The notes under the pieces were generated by a model. The model was not told the origin of the DNA, made no database searches, and saw nothing but the letters and a program-made list of their open reading frames with translations. Positions 1 through 8,766 of a stretch of 64,000 bases of DNA are shown here, piece after piece; the stretch's first letter is position 1, and every line of letters begins with the position of its first letter. The position numbers and the translations under genes were made by a program. Source of the stretch: JACRIM01 sp038042195 (GTDB taxonomy: Bacteria; Planctomycetota; Phycisphaerae; UBA1845; UTPLA1); contig JBBTET010000013.1 of assembly GCA_038042195.1 (NCBI GenBank), forward strand, positions 62,001-126,000, given 5' to 3'.

Positions 1-752
1 ACGCGAGCGATGGTGTCGGCGAAGGCCTCGCAGTCGGCGGGGGTGTAGTCGAATCGCTCCATCTCGGCGAAGGCGAGGTCACGGTAATCCTTGAAGCCGG
101 CGTTCCTGGCCATCTGTTGACGAAGCTCGACCATTTTGTCGTAGATTTGATCAATGGCGTCTCGCGCGGCGCGCCACGGCTCGTTGACCTTTTCCCATGT
201 CTCCTGTCGCGCGGCGCGGTCTTGCTCTTCCTGGTAACGGCCCATCTCATCCAGGGTCTGCTCGCGACCGTCGTGCAGGACGGTCATGCAGCCGACGAGC
301 TTTTGATATTGCTGGCGAAGTTTCTCATCCTCGGTTTGCAGCGGGATGTTGGCCTCGCGGAAGAGAGCGACCTGGTTACGGATCGCGCGTAGGAAGACTT
401 CATACCGATCCTTCGGCAGGGCGGAGACGTGGTCGCAGGCCAGCAGTTTGCGGTTCAGCCGATCGCTGCACGACTTGATGACCGGGGACACGTTTTCAAT
501 GAAGTCGAGGTACCGCTTCTCGCGGGCGGGGTCGTCGGTCTGGCAGGTGGATTCGACGTAGCGCACGGAGGCCTCCTCGTCGAGCCAGGCATCCACCTCG
601 GACCAGTCGCCGAGCCAGGCCTCCAATGCCGAGATACTGCCCAACGTTCGGGTTTCCAGCGTGTCATACCATTGCTTTGCGACGGATGGGTCGCCGAGGT
701 CGGCGTTCGGGTCGAGGAAGCGGGGCTTGAAGTCGCCGATGTTCAAGGGCAC
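1..752 (-). CDS. M3 family oligoendopeptidase, N-terminal part (runs off window start)
   Basis: At least 250 codons read leftward from a GTG at 752 with no stop before the window edge. The start is supported by GGAGGA six bases upstream; the ATGs just upstream are in another frame. The visible part is the all-helical N-terminal region of M3 zinc metallopeptidases, with the typical stretch GFKDYRDLAFAEMERFDYTP near residues 220-240. The HExxH zinc site expected in the second half lies outside the window, so activity cannot be judged. The family cleaves short peptides in the cytoplasm. It most resembles the M3 subgroup distinct from classical PepF. The next gene to the right is divergent, across a 162-base spacer. 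Confidence 0.8.
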   Translation of the reverse strand, partial: MPLNIGDFKPRFLDPNADLGDPSVAKQWYDTLETRTLGSISALEAWLGDWSEVDAWLDEEASVRYVESTCQTDDPAREKRYLDFIENVSPVIKSCSDRLNRKLLACDHVSALPKDRYEVFLRAIRNQVALFREANIPLQTEDEKLRQQYQKLVGCMTVLHDGREQTLDEMGRYQEEQDRAARQETWEKVNEPWRAARDAIDQIYDKMVELRQQMARNAGFKDYRDLAFAEMERFDYTPADCEAFADTIAR

Positions 753-914
753 GGGTGATCCTCCGGTGCCCGCATCATAGCAAAGGAGCGGCTGCGTGGA
801 ATAATCGTGGCCGTGTCCCCAATACTCGCGTGGGACGATCCGACCGGGATCGTTCTGTCTATGTAGAGGACTTCGTTGGGCTGGTTCGGCCCCGTCACTT
901 TTTGGAGCACAACC

Positions 915-1916
915 ATGATTCGTCATTCTCGCTGGTGCGGTCTCTTCGTTGTCAGCCTGCTGTTGAACGCGGCGGGCTGTGTGATCTATCCGGTGCGCGT
1001 GGAGGTGGAGGACCACAAGACGGCCTCGTTCGAAGGGGTGCAACGGGTGGCGGTGGATACGCGGAATGGGGCGATTGAGGTGCGCTGCGATCCGCAGGCC
1101 AAGCAGGTCGAGGTGCATTCGATTCGCTCGGCACGGGGCTTGACGGAAAAGGATGCGCGTGAGTTTGCCGAGATGATCGAGATCGAGATCGGAAAGGATG
1201 CCGCGCGGCCCGACACGCTGCGCATCGGCTCGAAGATGCCGGTCACTGATATTTATCGCAGTCAGGGCACGAGGTTCGACATCGTGATGCCGCCGAACGC
1301 GGAATTGATACTTGAAACGCGCAACGGGCGCATCGTCGCCTCGGGCTGTGAGAAGGATGTCCACGCGACGACGAGCAACGGCCGGATCAACGTGCGCGAT
1401 TGCAATGCGTCGCTCGTCGCGGAGACCTCAAACGGCGAAGTGTCGGCGTGGGACGTGAAGGGTGATGTCGATGTGCGCTCGTCCAATGGCAGCCTCGATC
1501 TACAGCGCGTCGGCAAGACCAAAGTCAAAGCCATCACGTCCAATGGGCGCATTCGCATCGTGGATGCCAGTGGCGCGGCCACCTTGCGAACGAGCAACGG
1601 ATCGGTGGAGCTGCACTGCCGCAGCGTGCCGGCCAATGCCGACATTCAGGTGGTCAGCAGCAATGGCAACGTCGAGGTCGAGATCCCCGGCAACATCAAC
1701 GCCAATGTCGATATGCAGACCACGAACGGCCGCGTGCATTCGGAGTTGAAGGGTGTGCAGGTGGCCGACCTGGAGACGAGCCGCACGTCCATGCGGGCGA
1801 AGCTCAATGAGGGCGGCGGCAAGATCGATATTCGCACCGGCAACGGGTCAGTGACGCTACGAACTGTAACGGACGCAACCACCACGACGGTGAAGCCGGC
1901 CCAGGCGCGGTCCTGA
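915..1916 (+). CDS. DUF4097-type adhesin-like lipoprotein
   Basis: 333 residues. The ATG at 915 is preferred over 876 because it gives a compact signal peptide (MIRHSRW...) ending in the lipobox AAGC, so the mature protein should be lipid-anchored. The rest is a run of short beta-strand repeats with the recurring core T/S-S-N-G (TTSNGRIN, ETSNGEVS, RSSNGSLD, ITSNGRIR, RTSNGSVE and so on), spaced about 20 residues apart. This is the hallmark of DUF4097 / putative adhesin beta-helix proteins. No catalytic residues are apparent. The role is unknown; family members often sit near sigma or anti-sigma genes, but none is adjacent here. Confidence 0.8.
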   Translation: MIRHSRWCGLFVVSLLLNAAGCVIYPVRVEVEDHKTASFEGVQRVAVDTRNGAIEVRCDPQAKQVEVHSIRSARGLTEKDAREFAEMIEIEIGKDAARPDTLRIGSKMPVTDIYRSQGTRFDIVMPPNAELILETRNGRIVASGCEKDVHATTSNGRINVRDCNASLVAETSNGEVSAWDVKGDVDVRSSNGSLDLQRVGKTKVKAITSNGRIRIVDASGAATLRTSNGSVELHCRSVPANADIQVVSSNGNVEVEIPGNINANVDMQTTNGRVHSELKGVQVADLETSRTSMRAKLNEGGGKIDIRTGNGSVTLRTVTDATTTTVKPAQARS

Positions 1917-2006
1917 GACGGAAGGCCCTTCCGGGTGATTTGCCGTGCGACTACACTGCTGACTTCTATTGAAGCGGGCGAACAACCCGCGAGGAGTTGG
2001 CAATTC

Positions 2007-2195
2007 ATGCAAGTTCGATTTGATTGCCCGGCGTGCAAGCAGTCGCATGTGCTCGACATGCCGGAGACCACCATTCACATGACCTGCTCGCGCACCGGCA
2101 AACATCTGGAGCTGCGCCTCGGCCTCGGCGGCGAGGTGAAGTCGAAGATCGTCGACGAGGCGACTGATGCGGAAGAAGTCGGCGCGGAAGATTAG
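2007..2195 (+). CDS. Small zinc-ribbon-like protein
   Basis: 62 residues. The ATG at 2007 follows GAGGAG with good spacing, which is better than the longer frame opening at 1935. The N-terminus has FDCPACKQSH followed by TCSRTGKH about 20 residues on, so three cysteines and two histidines could form a small zinc knuckle. The C-terminus is acidic. It resembles the short cytoplasmic zinc-ribbon proteins common in planctomycetes. No function can be assigned. Confidence 0.6.
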   Translation: MQVRFDCPACKQSHVLDMPETTIHMTCSRTGKHLELRLGLGGEVKSKIVDEATDAEEVGAED

Positions 2196-2241
2196 CGGTC
2201 AACTGAGCTATCACATTCCCGTACAAGTCCCCCGGCAACGA

Positions 2242-2727
2242 TCATGGTGCTGTCGGTGAATCGAGTTGTATGATCACCGTCTCCTCATCCACGCCATCCT
2301 CCGCTCGGTCATCCGGCAAATAAACCGTGAGCGTGACCGACGTGTGTCCCTCGCTCGTCGGGATTGTCACCCGGCCGTCCGATCCGAGCACGCCCGTCTC
2401 CACCCGGCCATCCGGCTCCAGCGGCTCAACCCACACCTCATACTCCTGCCCTGAAATCGGGTCATACGGATCGTAGGGCGTCCACCATTTGGAATCGTCA
2501 TCGGTGAAGATGCTGCCTTGTTTCACGTCGATGATAATTGTGCAGCCGGCTGTCGAGTGATAGACCGGCGTGGCTGCGACATTGTCAGAGCTATCTGGTG
2601 CCAATGCGACGAGAACCGGTCGTGGCTCGCATTGTTCGAACGGAAAGAACGCGACGAGCCAGTTACAACCCACCGCGCATGGACCAGCGCACGCCAATGA
2701 AATCAGCATACGCATGTTAGGAGACAT
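2242..2727 (-). CDS. Hypothetical lipoprotein
   Basis: 161 residues from the ATG at 2727, which has GGGAGG six bases upstream; an in-frame start at 2745 is possible but less well placed. The N-terminus is a signal sequence ending AVGC-N, a plausible lipobox. The mature part is acidic and contains segments such as VEPLEPDGRVETGVLGSDGR and a threonine-rich strand pattern (HTSVTLTVYLPDD), suggesting a beta-sandwich. No family recognised. It lies just downstream of aceA on the same strand, about 60 bases after its end, and may be read through from it. Confidence 0.6.
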   Translation of the reverse strand: MSPNMRMLISLACAGPCAVGCNWLVAFFPFEQCEPRPVLVALAPDSSDNVAATPVYHSTAGCTIIIDVKQGSIFTDDDSKWWTPYDPYDPISGQEYEVWVEPLEPDGRVETGVLGSDGRVTIPTSEGHTSVTLTVYLPDDRAEDGVDEETVIIQLDSPTAP

Positions 2728-2787
2728 GGGACGCCTCCCTTCCATATCCTTAATTTCGCAGCCGCGTCATATGACAGCACGAACAGC

Positions 2788-4098
2788 TCAATGCCCCGTC
2801 GGCTGGCTGCACGCCGTGAATTGTTCCTCCTCGGTGGAGCCGCTGAGTGCGTTGGTTTCGCTGCAACCGGTCACCAGCGTCTGGATCTGATCGAAGTAGC
2901 CGGTGCCGACGAATCGCTGGTGTTTCACCGCCCCGTAGCCGTGCCGTTCTTCTTCCTCAAACTCACGCGTCTGAAGGCGCACATAGGCGGTCATGCCCTC
3001 GGTCTTGTAGGCCCGGGCGAGTTCGAACATCGTGAGGTTCAAGGCGTGGAAGCCGGCCAGTGTGATGAACTGGAACTTGTAGCCCATCGCTCCCAGCTCG
3101 CGCTGGAATCTGGCAATGGTCACATCGTCAAGGTGCCGTCGCCAGTTGAATGACGGCGAGCAGTTGTAGGCCAGTAGTTTCCCCGGATACTTCTTGTGAA
3201 TTCCCTCGGCGAAGATCCTGGCCTCTTGAAGGTCGGGATGGGCCGTCTCGCACCAGATCAGATCGGCATAGGGCGCATAGGCGAGACCGCGATTGATCGC
3301 CGCCTGCGTGCCGCCGTTGTAGCGGAAGAAGCCTTCGACCGTCTTCTCTCGAATGATGAAGGGGCGATCGCGCTCATCCATGTCGGTGGTGATGAGTTTG
3401 GCGCTGTCGGCATCGGTCCGGGCAACGAGGACGGTCGGCACGCCGAGCACGTCGGCCGCGAGCCGCGCGGCGATGAGCTTTTCGATGGCGTGGCCGGTGT
3501 GGACGAGCACCTTGCCGCCCATGTGGCCGCACTTCTTGGCGGAGGAGAGTTGATCTTCAAAGTGGACGCCCGATGCGCCGGCCTCGATCATCTCCCTCAT
3601 GAGTTCATAGGCGTTGAGATTTCCGCCAAAGCCGGCCTCAGCGTCGGCGATGATCGGCGCGAACCAGTAGGTGTCCACGTGTTCATCGCTTGCGTAGTGA
3701 ATCTGATCGGCGCGCTGCAAGGCGGCGTTCAGTCGGCGAACGACCTGCGGCACGCTGTTTGAGGGATACAGGCTCATGTCCGGGTACGTCGCACCGGCCA
3801 GGTTGTTGTCAGCGGCGACCTGCCACCCGGAGAGATAAATGGCCTTCAGCCCGGCGGCGACCATCTGCACGGCCTGATTGCCGGTGAGCGCGCCGAGGGC
3901 GTGGACATAGTCCTCGGAATGCAGCAGCTTCCAGAGTCGCTCGGCACCTTTCGTTGCGAAGGTGTGTTCCACCTTGAGCGAACCGCGCAGCTTCAGTACG
4001 TCCTCGGCGGAGTAAGGCCGTTTGATGCCCCGCCAGCGGTGCTCGGAGTGCCATTCGCGTTTGATGAATTCCGTTTGTGCCAGATAGTCGTCGAACAT
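2788..4098 (-). CDS. aceA: Isocitrate lyase
   Basis: 436 residues, the usual bacterial length. It cleaves isocitrate to glyoxylate and succinate, the first step of the glyoxylate shunt, in the cytoplasm. The catalytic loop KKCGH is present (SSAKKCGHMGGKVL, about residue 190), along with the metal-binding region (WFAPIIADAEAGFGG) and WCETAHPD. The ATG at 4098 has GGGAGGA seven bases upstream. It starts 15 bases after the end of aceB, so the two form a tight aceB-aceA operon. Nothing in the sequence suggests loss of function. Confidence 0.96.
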   Translation of the reverse strand: MFDDYLAQTEFIKREWHSEHRWRGIKRPYSAEDVLKLRGSLKVEHTFATKGAERLWKLLHSEDYVHALGALTGNQAVQMVAAGLKAIYLSGWQVAADNNLAGATYPDMSLYPSNSVPQVVRRLNAALQRADQIHYASDEHVDTYWFAPIIADAEAGFGGNLNAYELMREMIEAGASGVHFEDQLSSAKKCGHMGGKVLVHTGHAIEKLIAARLAADVLGVPTVLVARTDADSAKLITTDMDERDRPFIIREKTVEGFFRYNGGTQAAINRGLAYAPYADLIWCETAHPDLQEARIFAEGIHKKYPGKLLAYNCSPSFNWRRHLDDVTIARFQRELGAMGYKFQFITLAGFHALNLTMFELARAYKTEGMTAYVRLQTREFEEEERHGYGAVKHQRFVGTGYFDQIQTLVTGCSETNALSGSTEEEQFTACSQPTGH

Positions 4099-4113
4099 GG
4101 TCGTGTCCTCCCA

Positions 4114-5718
4114 TCAATCCAGGTGTTCATAAGCCGGTGCGGTGAGAAACTCGACCATCTCAGGCGCGGTCGAGAAACGATCAAACAAATCGCCGGCCAA
4201 TCGAAAGTGGCCGGTGTCAAAACGCTTTTCCCCGATCGCCTCGCGAATTCGGTTGGCCTCCTCGTGGAGAATCTGCCAGAACAATTCGCGGTTGATACGG
4301 CGGCCATCCGCGAGAACGCCGGTCGGGTGCTTGATCCATTGCCAAATCTGCGTTCGACAGATTTCGGCCGTCGCGGCGTCCTCCATCAGGTGATACAGCG
4401 GGACGCATCCATTCCCGCCCAGCCAGGCTTCGAGATACTGGAAGCCCACGCGGATATTCGTCCGCAGACCGGTCTCGGTGATCTCGCCTCTCGGCACGGC
4501 CACCAGGTCGGCGGCGGTGATGTGGACATCGTCGCGCCGGCGCGAAATCTGATTGGGCTGCGGCATTTTGCGATTGAAGACATCGAGTGCAACCGGGACG
4601 AGGCCGGGGTGGGCGACCCACGTTCCGTCGTGTCCGTCGCCCACCTCGCGCTCCTTGTCCGCTCGGACGTTGGCGATGGCCGAGTCGTTCAGGACGGGAT
4701 CCTCCTTGTTGGGGATCCATGCGGCCATGCCACCCATGGCATGCGCGCCGCGCTGGTGACAAGTCTTGATGACTTGCAGGCAATAGGACCGCATGAAAGG
4801 CGCGGTCATGGTTACCTGGGCGCGGTCGGGCAGCACAAACTCCGGGCGGTTCCGAAAGGTCTTGATGAAGCTGAAGATGTAATCCCATCGGCCGCAGTTC
4901 AGGCCGGCGGAGTGGTCGCGCAGCTCGCGGAGGATCTCCTCGGTCTCGAAAGCGGCCAGCACATGCTCGATCAGCACGGTAGCCTTGATCGTCCCGCGCG
5001 GGATGCCGAGGGCGTGTTGCACATGCACGAAAACGTTGTTCCACAGACGAGCCTCGAGGTGGCTTTGCAACTTCGGCAGATAAAAGTACGGGGCTGAATG
5101 GCGGTCCATCAGCGCCTTCGCGTTGTGGAAGACGTAGAGACCAAAATCAAACAACGACCCGCTCATCGGCTGGTCATCCACGACGAAATGCTTCTCAATG
5201 AGATGCCAGCCTCTGGGTCGCACAAAGAGCACCGCCGGATGATCGATGAGCTGGTAGGGCTTGCCCTCGGGGCTGGTGTAGGTGATCGTTCGCCGGACGG
5301 CGTCGCGCAGATTGATCTGGCCCTGAATGCAATTGGCCCAGGTCGGAGCATTGGAGTCCTCGAAGTCCGCCATGAAGACCTTCGCCCCGCTGTTCATGGC
5401 GTTGATGATCATTTTTCGCTCGACCGGCCCGGTAATTTCCACACGTCGATCCTGCAACTCATCGGGGATCGGCGCGATCGTCCACTCCCCCTCGCGCACC
5501 GATCGTGTTTCCGGCAGAAAGTCAGGCATGGCACCCGCATCGATGATGGATTGCCGCTCGATGCGCCGTTCTAGCAACTCTCGTCGCGTCGGGTCGAAGG
5601 CGCGGTGCAATTGCGCTAGAAATGCGATGGCCTCGGGCGTGAGAATCTCGTCGTAGCCGGGTAGGAGCGGTCCGCGAAGATCGACGCCGTCGAGTTGTGT
5701 GGCGGTCCTGGTTGTCAT
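4114..5718 (-). CDS. aceB: Malate synthase A
   Basis: 534 residues from the ATG at 5718, which follows GGGAGGG; this matches the normal length of malate synthase A, whereas starts further upstream would add an unrelated leader. The enzyme condenses glyoxylate with acetyl-CoA to malate. Diagnostic segments include GPVERKMIINAMNSGAKVFM, ADFEDSNAPTW and MGGMAAWIPNKEDP. It is the first gene of an operon with aceA and is divergent from a LysR-type regulator, with 165 bases between the start codons. That arrangement suggests regulation by the neighbour. Confidence 0.95.
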   Translation of the reverse strand: MTTRTATQLDGVDLRGPLLPGYDEILTPEAIAFLAQLHRAFDPTRRELLERRIERQSIIDAGAMPDFLPETRSVREGEWTIAPIPDELQDRRVEITGPVERKMIINAMNSGAKVFMADFEDSNAPTWANCIQGQINLRDAVRRTITYTSPEGKPYQLIDHPAVLFVRPRGWHLIEKHFVVDDQPMSGSLFDFGLYVFHNAKALMDRHSAPYFYLPKLQSHLEARLWNNVFVHVQHALGIPRGTIKATVLIEHVLAAFETEEILRELRDHSAGLNCGRWDYIFSFIKTFRNRPEFVLPDRAQVTMTAPFMRSYCLQVIKTCHQRGAHAMGGMAAWIPNKEDPVLNDSAIANVRADKEREVGDGHDGTWVAHPGLVPVALDVFNRKMPQPNQISRRRDDVHITAADLVAVPRGEITETGLRTNIRVGFQYLEAWLGGNGCVPLYHLMEDAATAEICRTQIWQWIKHPTGVLADGRRINRELFWQILHEEANRIREAIGEKRFDTGHFRLAGDLFDRFSTAPEMVEFLTAPAYEHLD

Positions 5719-5825
5719 CGAACCCTCCCCGGCAGTGCGCAACGCCGACCGGTCCGCGCCAAGCACCATGAGCCGCGTACTGTGCATCGGCTTCACACGA
5801 TAAAGCATAGCCCGGGCACGATCAT

Positions 5826-5854
5826 TTGAATGCGCAATTCTTTTAATGTACACT
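5826..5854 (+). promoter_or_regulatory. Candidate sigma-70 promoter for the LysR gene
   Basis: TTGAAT (5826-5831) and TACACT (5849-5854) are separated by 17 bases and lie 29 bases before the LysR start. The surrounding sequence is more AT-rich than the flanking genes. It lies in the aceB/LysR divergent spacer, so the same segment could carry the operator. Prediction by motif only. Confidence 0.4.
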
Positions 5855-5883
5855 ATATGAGAAACTTATGATTGAGGTGCGTG

Positions 5884-6855
5884 ATGGGTCAGGCGGATAC
5901 CGCGTATTACAAACAAAGTACGTTGCAACAACTGCGCGGCTTCTACCACGCCGCGCGCACCGGAGGGTTCTCCAAGGCCGCGCGGCGACTGGCCCTCTCA
6001 CAGCCTGCCGTGTCGTTGCAGATTCAGGCGCTGGAGCGTGAGCTGGGCGTCACGCTCTTTGAACGGCGCGGGCCGAAGATCGCGCTCACGCCGGAGGGTC
6101 GCACGCTCTTTGATTTGGCGGCACCCCTGGTGGAAGGGTTGGACGCCTTGCCGGCGAACTTCGCGTCGCGCCGCGGGGCGGTCGAGATGGGCCGACTCGA
6201 TATTGCCGCCGGAGAATCGACGATCCTCTATATCCTGCCGCCGTACATCAAGCGATTCTGCCACGCGTTTCCCGGCGTTGAGCTGCACCTTCACAACGTC
6301 GCCGGCTCCGAGGGGTTGGCTCGGCTGCGCGCGTTGGAGGTCGATCTGGCGGTGGGGTCGATGCGTGATGAGCAGTCGGACATTCTTTACATGCCCATTT
6401 TTCATTACGATCCTGTGTTGATCACGCCGCGCGGGCATCCTCTTGCTCGGAAGCGCGGCGTCACCTTGAGGGATATCAGCGGCTACCCGCTCATCATGCC
6501 GCCGCGGCACTCGACGACGCGCCCGATCATCGCAATGGCCTTTGCCGAGCAGGAGCTAAGCTACGACGTGCGCATGGAGGCCGGCGGCTGGGAGATTATT
6601 AAGAAGTACGTGGAACTGGGGCTGGGAGTCTCAATTGTCACGTCTGTATGTCTGTCCGGGCGCGAGCGATTGGAAGTGATTTCGATGTCGAGGTATTTGC
6701 CAAAGCGCGACTATGGCATCGTGCTGCGCCGCGGCCGACGCCTCTCCGCCGCGGCACGGGCCTTTGTTCACTTGTTGCAGCCCGCGTTTGATCCGGACAG
6801 TGCTGTCGCACCCGCCATCACGTCAGCACGAACGAGTCGCCGAAAAGGGCGTTGA
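5884..6855 (+). CDS. LysR family transcriptional regulator
   Basis: 323 residues. The ATG at 5884 has GAGG about six bases upstream. The N-terminal winged helix-turn-helix is clear (GGFSKAARRLALSQPAVSLQ then ELGVTLFERRGPKIALTPEG, residues 25-75), followed by a periplasmic-binding-protein-like effector domain (DLAVGSM, PLIMPP). The effector part resembles the CysB/CbbR branch. It is divergent from aceB-aceA, the classic arrangement for a LysR regulator and its target, so control of the glyoxylate shunt is the best inference. The ligand cannot be read from the sequence. Confidence 0.9.
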   Translation: MGQADTAYYKQSTLQQLRGFYHAARTGGFSKAARRLALSQPAVSLQIQALERELGVTLFERRGPKIALTPEGRTLFDLAAPLVEGLDALPANFASRRGAVEMGRLDIAAGESTILYILPPYIKRFCHAFPGVELHLHNVAGSEGLARLRALEVDLAVGSMRDEQSDILYMPIFHYDPVLITPRGHPLARKRGVTLRDISGYPLIMPPRHSTTRPIIAMAFAEQELSYDVRMEAGGWEIIKKYVELGLGVSIVTSVCLSGRERLEVISMSRYLPKRDYGIVLRRGRRLSAAARAFVHLLQPAFDPDSAVAPAITSARTSRRKGR

Positions 6856-6939
6856 TCGAAGTGACACCGATTCTCGTTTCACCAAAGGTCGGGGGTCGTG
6901 AATTGCAACACGCCTTCCGCTCTCTGTTTTTCCACACAC

Positions 6940-7932
6940 CTACTCATCCTTGAGCCGTCGCGCCATCAATTCGCTCAGCGTGGCGATGACCTCTTTGCCC
7001 TCGAACAGCACCGAATGCACGGCTTCGGTAATCGGCATTTCCACGTCGAAGCGTCGCGCCAGTTGGACCACGCTTCGCGTTGTTGGGATGCCCTCAATGA
7101 CGGATGGCGTCGACGCAATCACGGCCTCGGCCTTCATGCCGCGACCGATCTGTTCGCCGGCGCTGCGGTTGCGACCCAGCGGCGAGACGCAGGTCGTGAC
7201 CAAATCGCCCAGCCCCGCGAGGCCTGCGAAGGTTTCCTTTCGTGCGCCCATCGTCGTGCCGAGTCGTGTGATTTCCACCAAGCCGCGCGAGAGCAATGCG
7301 GCTTTCGCATTGTCGCCCGCTTTGAGGCCGTCGAGGATTCCCGCCGCGAGTGCGATGACGTTCTTCATCGCACCGGCCAACTCCACACCGAGCAGGTCAT
7401 CATTGGTATACACGCGGAACCACTGTGAACTGAACGCTTCCTGCACGATCTTGGCCAGCTCCGGCGGATCACTGGCAACGACGACGGTCGCGGGGAGGCA
7501 GCGCGCCAACTCGGCCGCGATGCTGGGGCCGGAGAGCGATGCGACGGCCACATTGCCGAGGACGTCGCGGAGGATTTGGGTGGGGCGTTGCAGCGTGTCG
7601 TTCTCGATGCCCTTGGCCACACTGACCACGGGGATGTCGCGCGGCATTGCATTCGCGATGCCCTCCCAGACGCCGCGCATGTATTGGCAGGGTACGGCTG
7701 AGACGGTGAGTTCCGCGCCGCGAAAGGCGGCCTCGGCGTCGGAGGTGAAAGAGACACGGTCGGAGATGTGCAGGCCGGGGAGATAGGTGCGATTCTCTCG
7801 CGTGGATTTGAGGGCTTCGATGGTCTCGCGGCGCGGCCCCCACATGCGCACGTGAATCCCCCGATCCGCCAGCATCACGGCGCAGACGGTGGCCATCTGT
7901 CCGGTGCCGATGACGGTGACTTGCTCGACCAT
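6940..7932 (-). CDS. gpsA: NAD(P)-dependent glycerol-3-phosphate dehydrogenase
   Basis: 330 residues. It reduces dihydroxyacetone phosphate to sn-glycerol 3-phosphate for phospholipid synthesis. The Rossmann motif is VIGTGQMA at the N-terminus (canonical GxGxxA). The substrate-binding region SVAKGIEN, the catalytic lysine region (ELAGAMKNVIALAAGI) and the C-terminal GLAGLGDLVTTC and GRNR motifs are all present. No strong ribosome binding site precedes the ATG. It follows a HAD phosphatase gene by 31 bases on the same strand, so the two are probably co-transcribed. Confidence 0.95.
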   Translation of the reverse strand: MVEQVTVIGTGQMATVCAVMLADRGIHVRMWGPRRETIEALKSTRENRTYLPGLHISDRVSFTSDAEAAFRGAELTVSAVPCQYMRGVWEGIANAMPRDIPVVSVAKGIENDTLQRPTQILRDVLGNVAVASLSGPSIAAELARCLPATVVVASDPPELAKIVQEAFSSQWFRVYTNDDLLGVELAGAMKNVIALAAGILDGLKAGDNAKAALLSRGLVEITRLGTTMGARKETFAGLAGLGDLVTTCVSPLGRNRSAGEQIGRGMKAEAVIASTPSVIEGIPTTRSVVQLARRFDVEMPITEAVHSVLFEGKEVIATLSELMARRLKDE

Positions 7933-7963
7933 GCGGGCATTGTGCGGGCTTGGAGCGAGTTGC

Positions 7964-8680
7964 TCAATGAGGCGTGCGAGTCAGCCAGCGCAGCAGCGAT
8001 CGGGCGTCCACGCCGCGCAGTGATTCAAACACCATCGTCGCCATGCACAGGGCCGTCGCGTCCCCGAGGCCGAGGCACTTCATCCCGAATTGGCGGGCCG
8101 CAGCCGCGCCGGTGGTCGAGTCCTCCACGACGACACAGCGCGACGGTTCGACGCGAAGCACGGCCGACGCTGAGAGAAAGCGATGCCCCGTTGTCGACAC
8201 GTCGTCCGTGCCGTCCACGACGGCGGCGAAGCGATCAAGCAGACCGAGCCGATCCAGAACCGGTCGAGCATTGCAACTTGCGGAGACGGCGGCAACGCGT
8301 ATGCCGAACCCCGGTAGTTCTTCCAGCAATTCAGACGAGCCGGGGAGCACATCCGTCGGTGTCAGTTGTTCCACCTGCCTCAGATAGTCGCAGTTCTTCT
8401 GTTCCATCAATTCGTTGAAGCGATGCTGCGTCACGCGGCGCTGGCCCAGCACGCGCCGCAACGAGTCGGAGCGTGACAGGCCGCGCAGGGAGCGAGCGGT
8501 GTCGGTGTCGAGGGACAGGCCTTCACGAATGGCCAACCGTCGCCACGCGGCCTCGTGGAGGCGGGCCGTGTCGGCGAGGACGCCGTCGACGTCGAAGAGG
8601 AAGGCACCAATGGAGTTTGTCGCAGGCGCAGGCGTGGGTCGAATGCGCGGGGTACTTTCGAGAATCTGAGGCATCCCCAT
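7964..8680 (-). CDS. HAD-superfamily hydrolase, beta-phosphoglucomutase/phosphatase-like
   Basis: 238 residues. Motif I is FDVDGVLADTARLHEAAW (around residues 30-48), followed by a helical cap (RSLRGLSRSDSLRRVLG), a motif II region with VAAVSAS, and motif III/IV region CVVVEDSTTGAAAA. This fits the HAD-IA subgroup that includes beta-phosphoglucomutases. The substrate is unknown; a phosphosugar is likely. Two methionines (8680, 8674) are equally good starts. It is upstream of gpsA in a two-gene unit. Confidence 0.85.
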   Translation of the reverse strand: MGMPQILESTPRIRPTPAPATNSIGAFLFDVDGVLADTARLHEAAWRRLAIREGLSLDTDTARSLRGLSRSDSLRRVLGQRRVTQHRFNELMEQKNCDYLRQVEQLTPTDVLPGSSELLEELPGFGIRVAAVSASCNARPVLDRLGLLDRFAAVVDGTDDVSTTGHRFLSASAVLRVEPSRCVVVEDSTTGAAAARQFGMKCLGLGDATALCMATMVFESLRGVDARSLLRWLTRTPH

Positions 8681-8766
8681 TTATCGACGAGGCGGCCTCA
8701 TTCAATGTAGCCACGCCGCGCAGAGGGCGATGTATCATGACGCGACGACCGCCCGGAGCCGGCCCG

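Noticed and set aside
1300..1900. Periodic TSNG-coding DNA as a tandem repeat element
   Set aside because: The periodicity is at the protein level (DUF4097 beta-helix); the DNA copies are too diverged for a tandem repeat.
3901..5097. 398-codon open frame on the plus strand opposite aceA/aceB
   Set aside because: Translation is low in recognisable domains and lies opposite two certain enzymes; a high-GC artefact.
5719..5853. Upstream extension of malate synthase to 5853
   Set aside because: Adds 45 residues not seen in the family and lacks a ribosome binding site; the ATG at 5718 has GGGAGGG.
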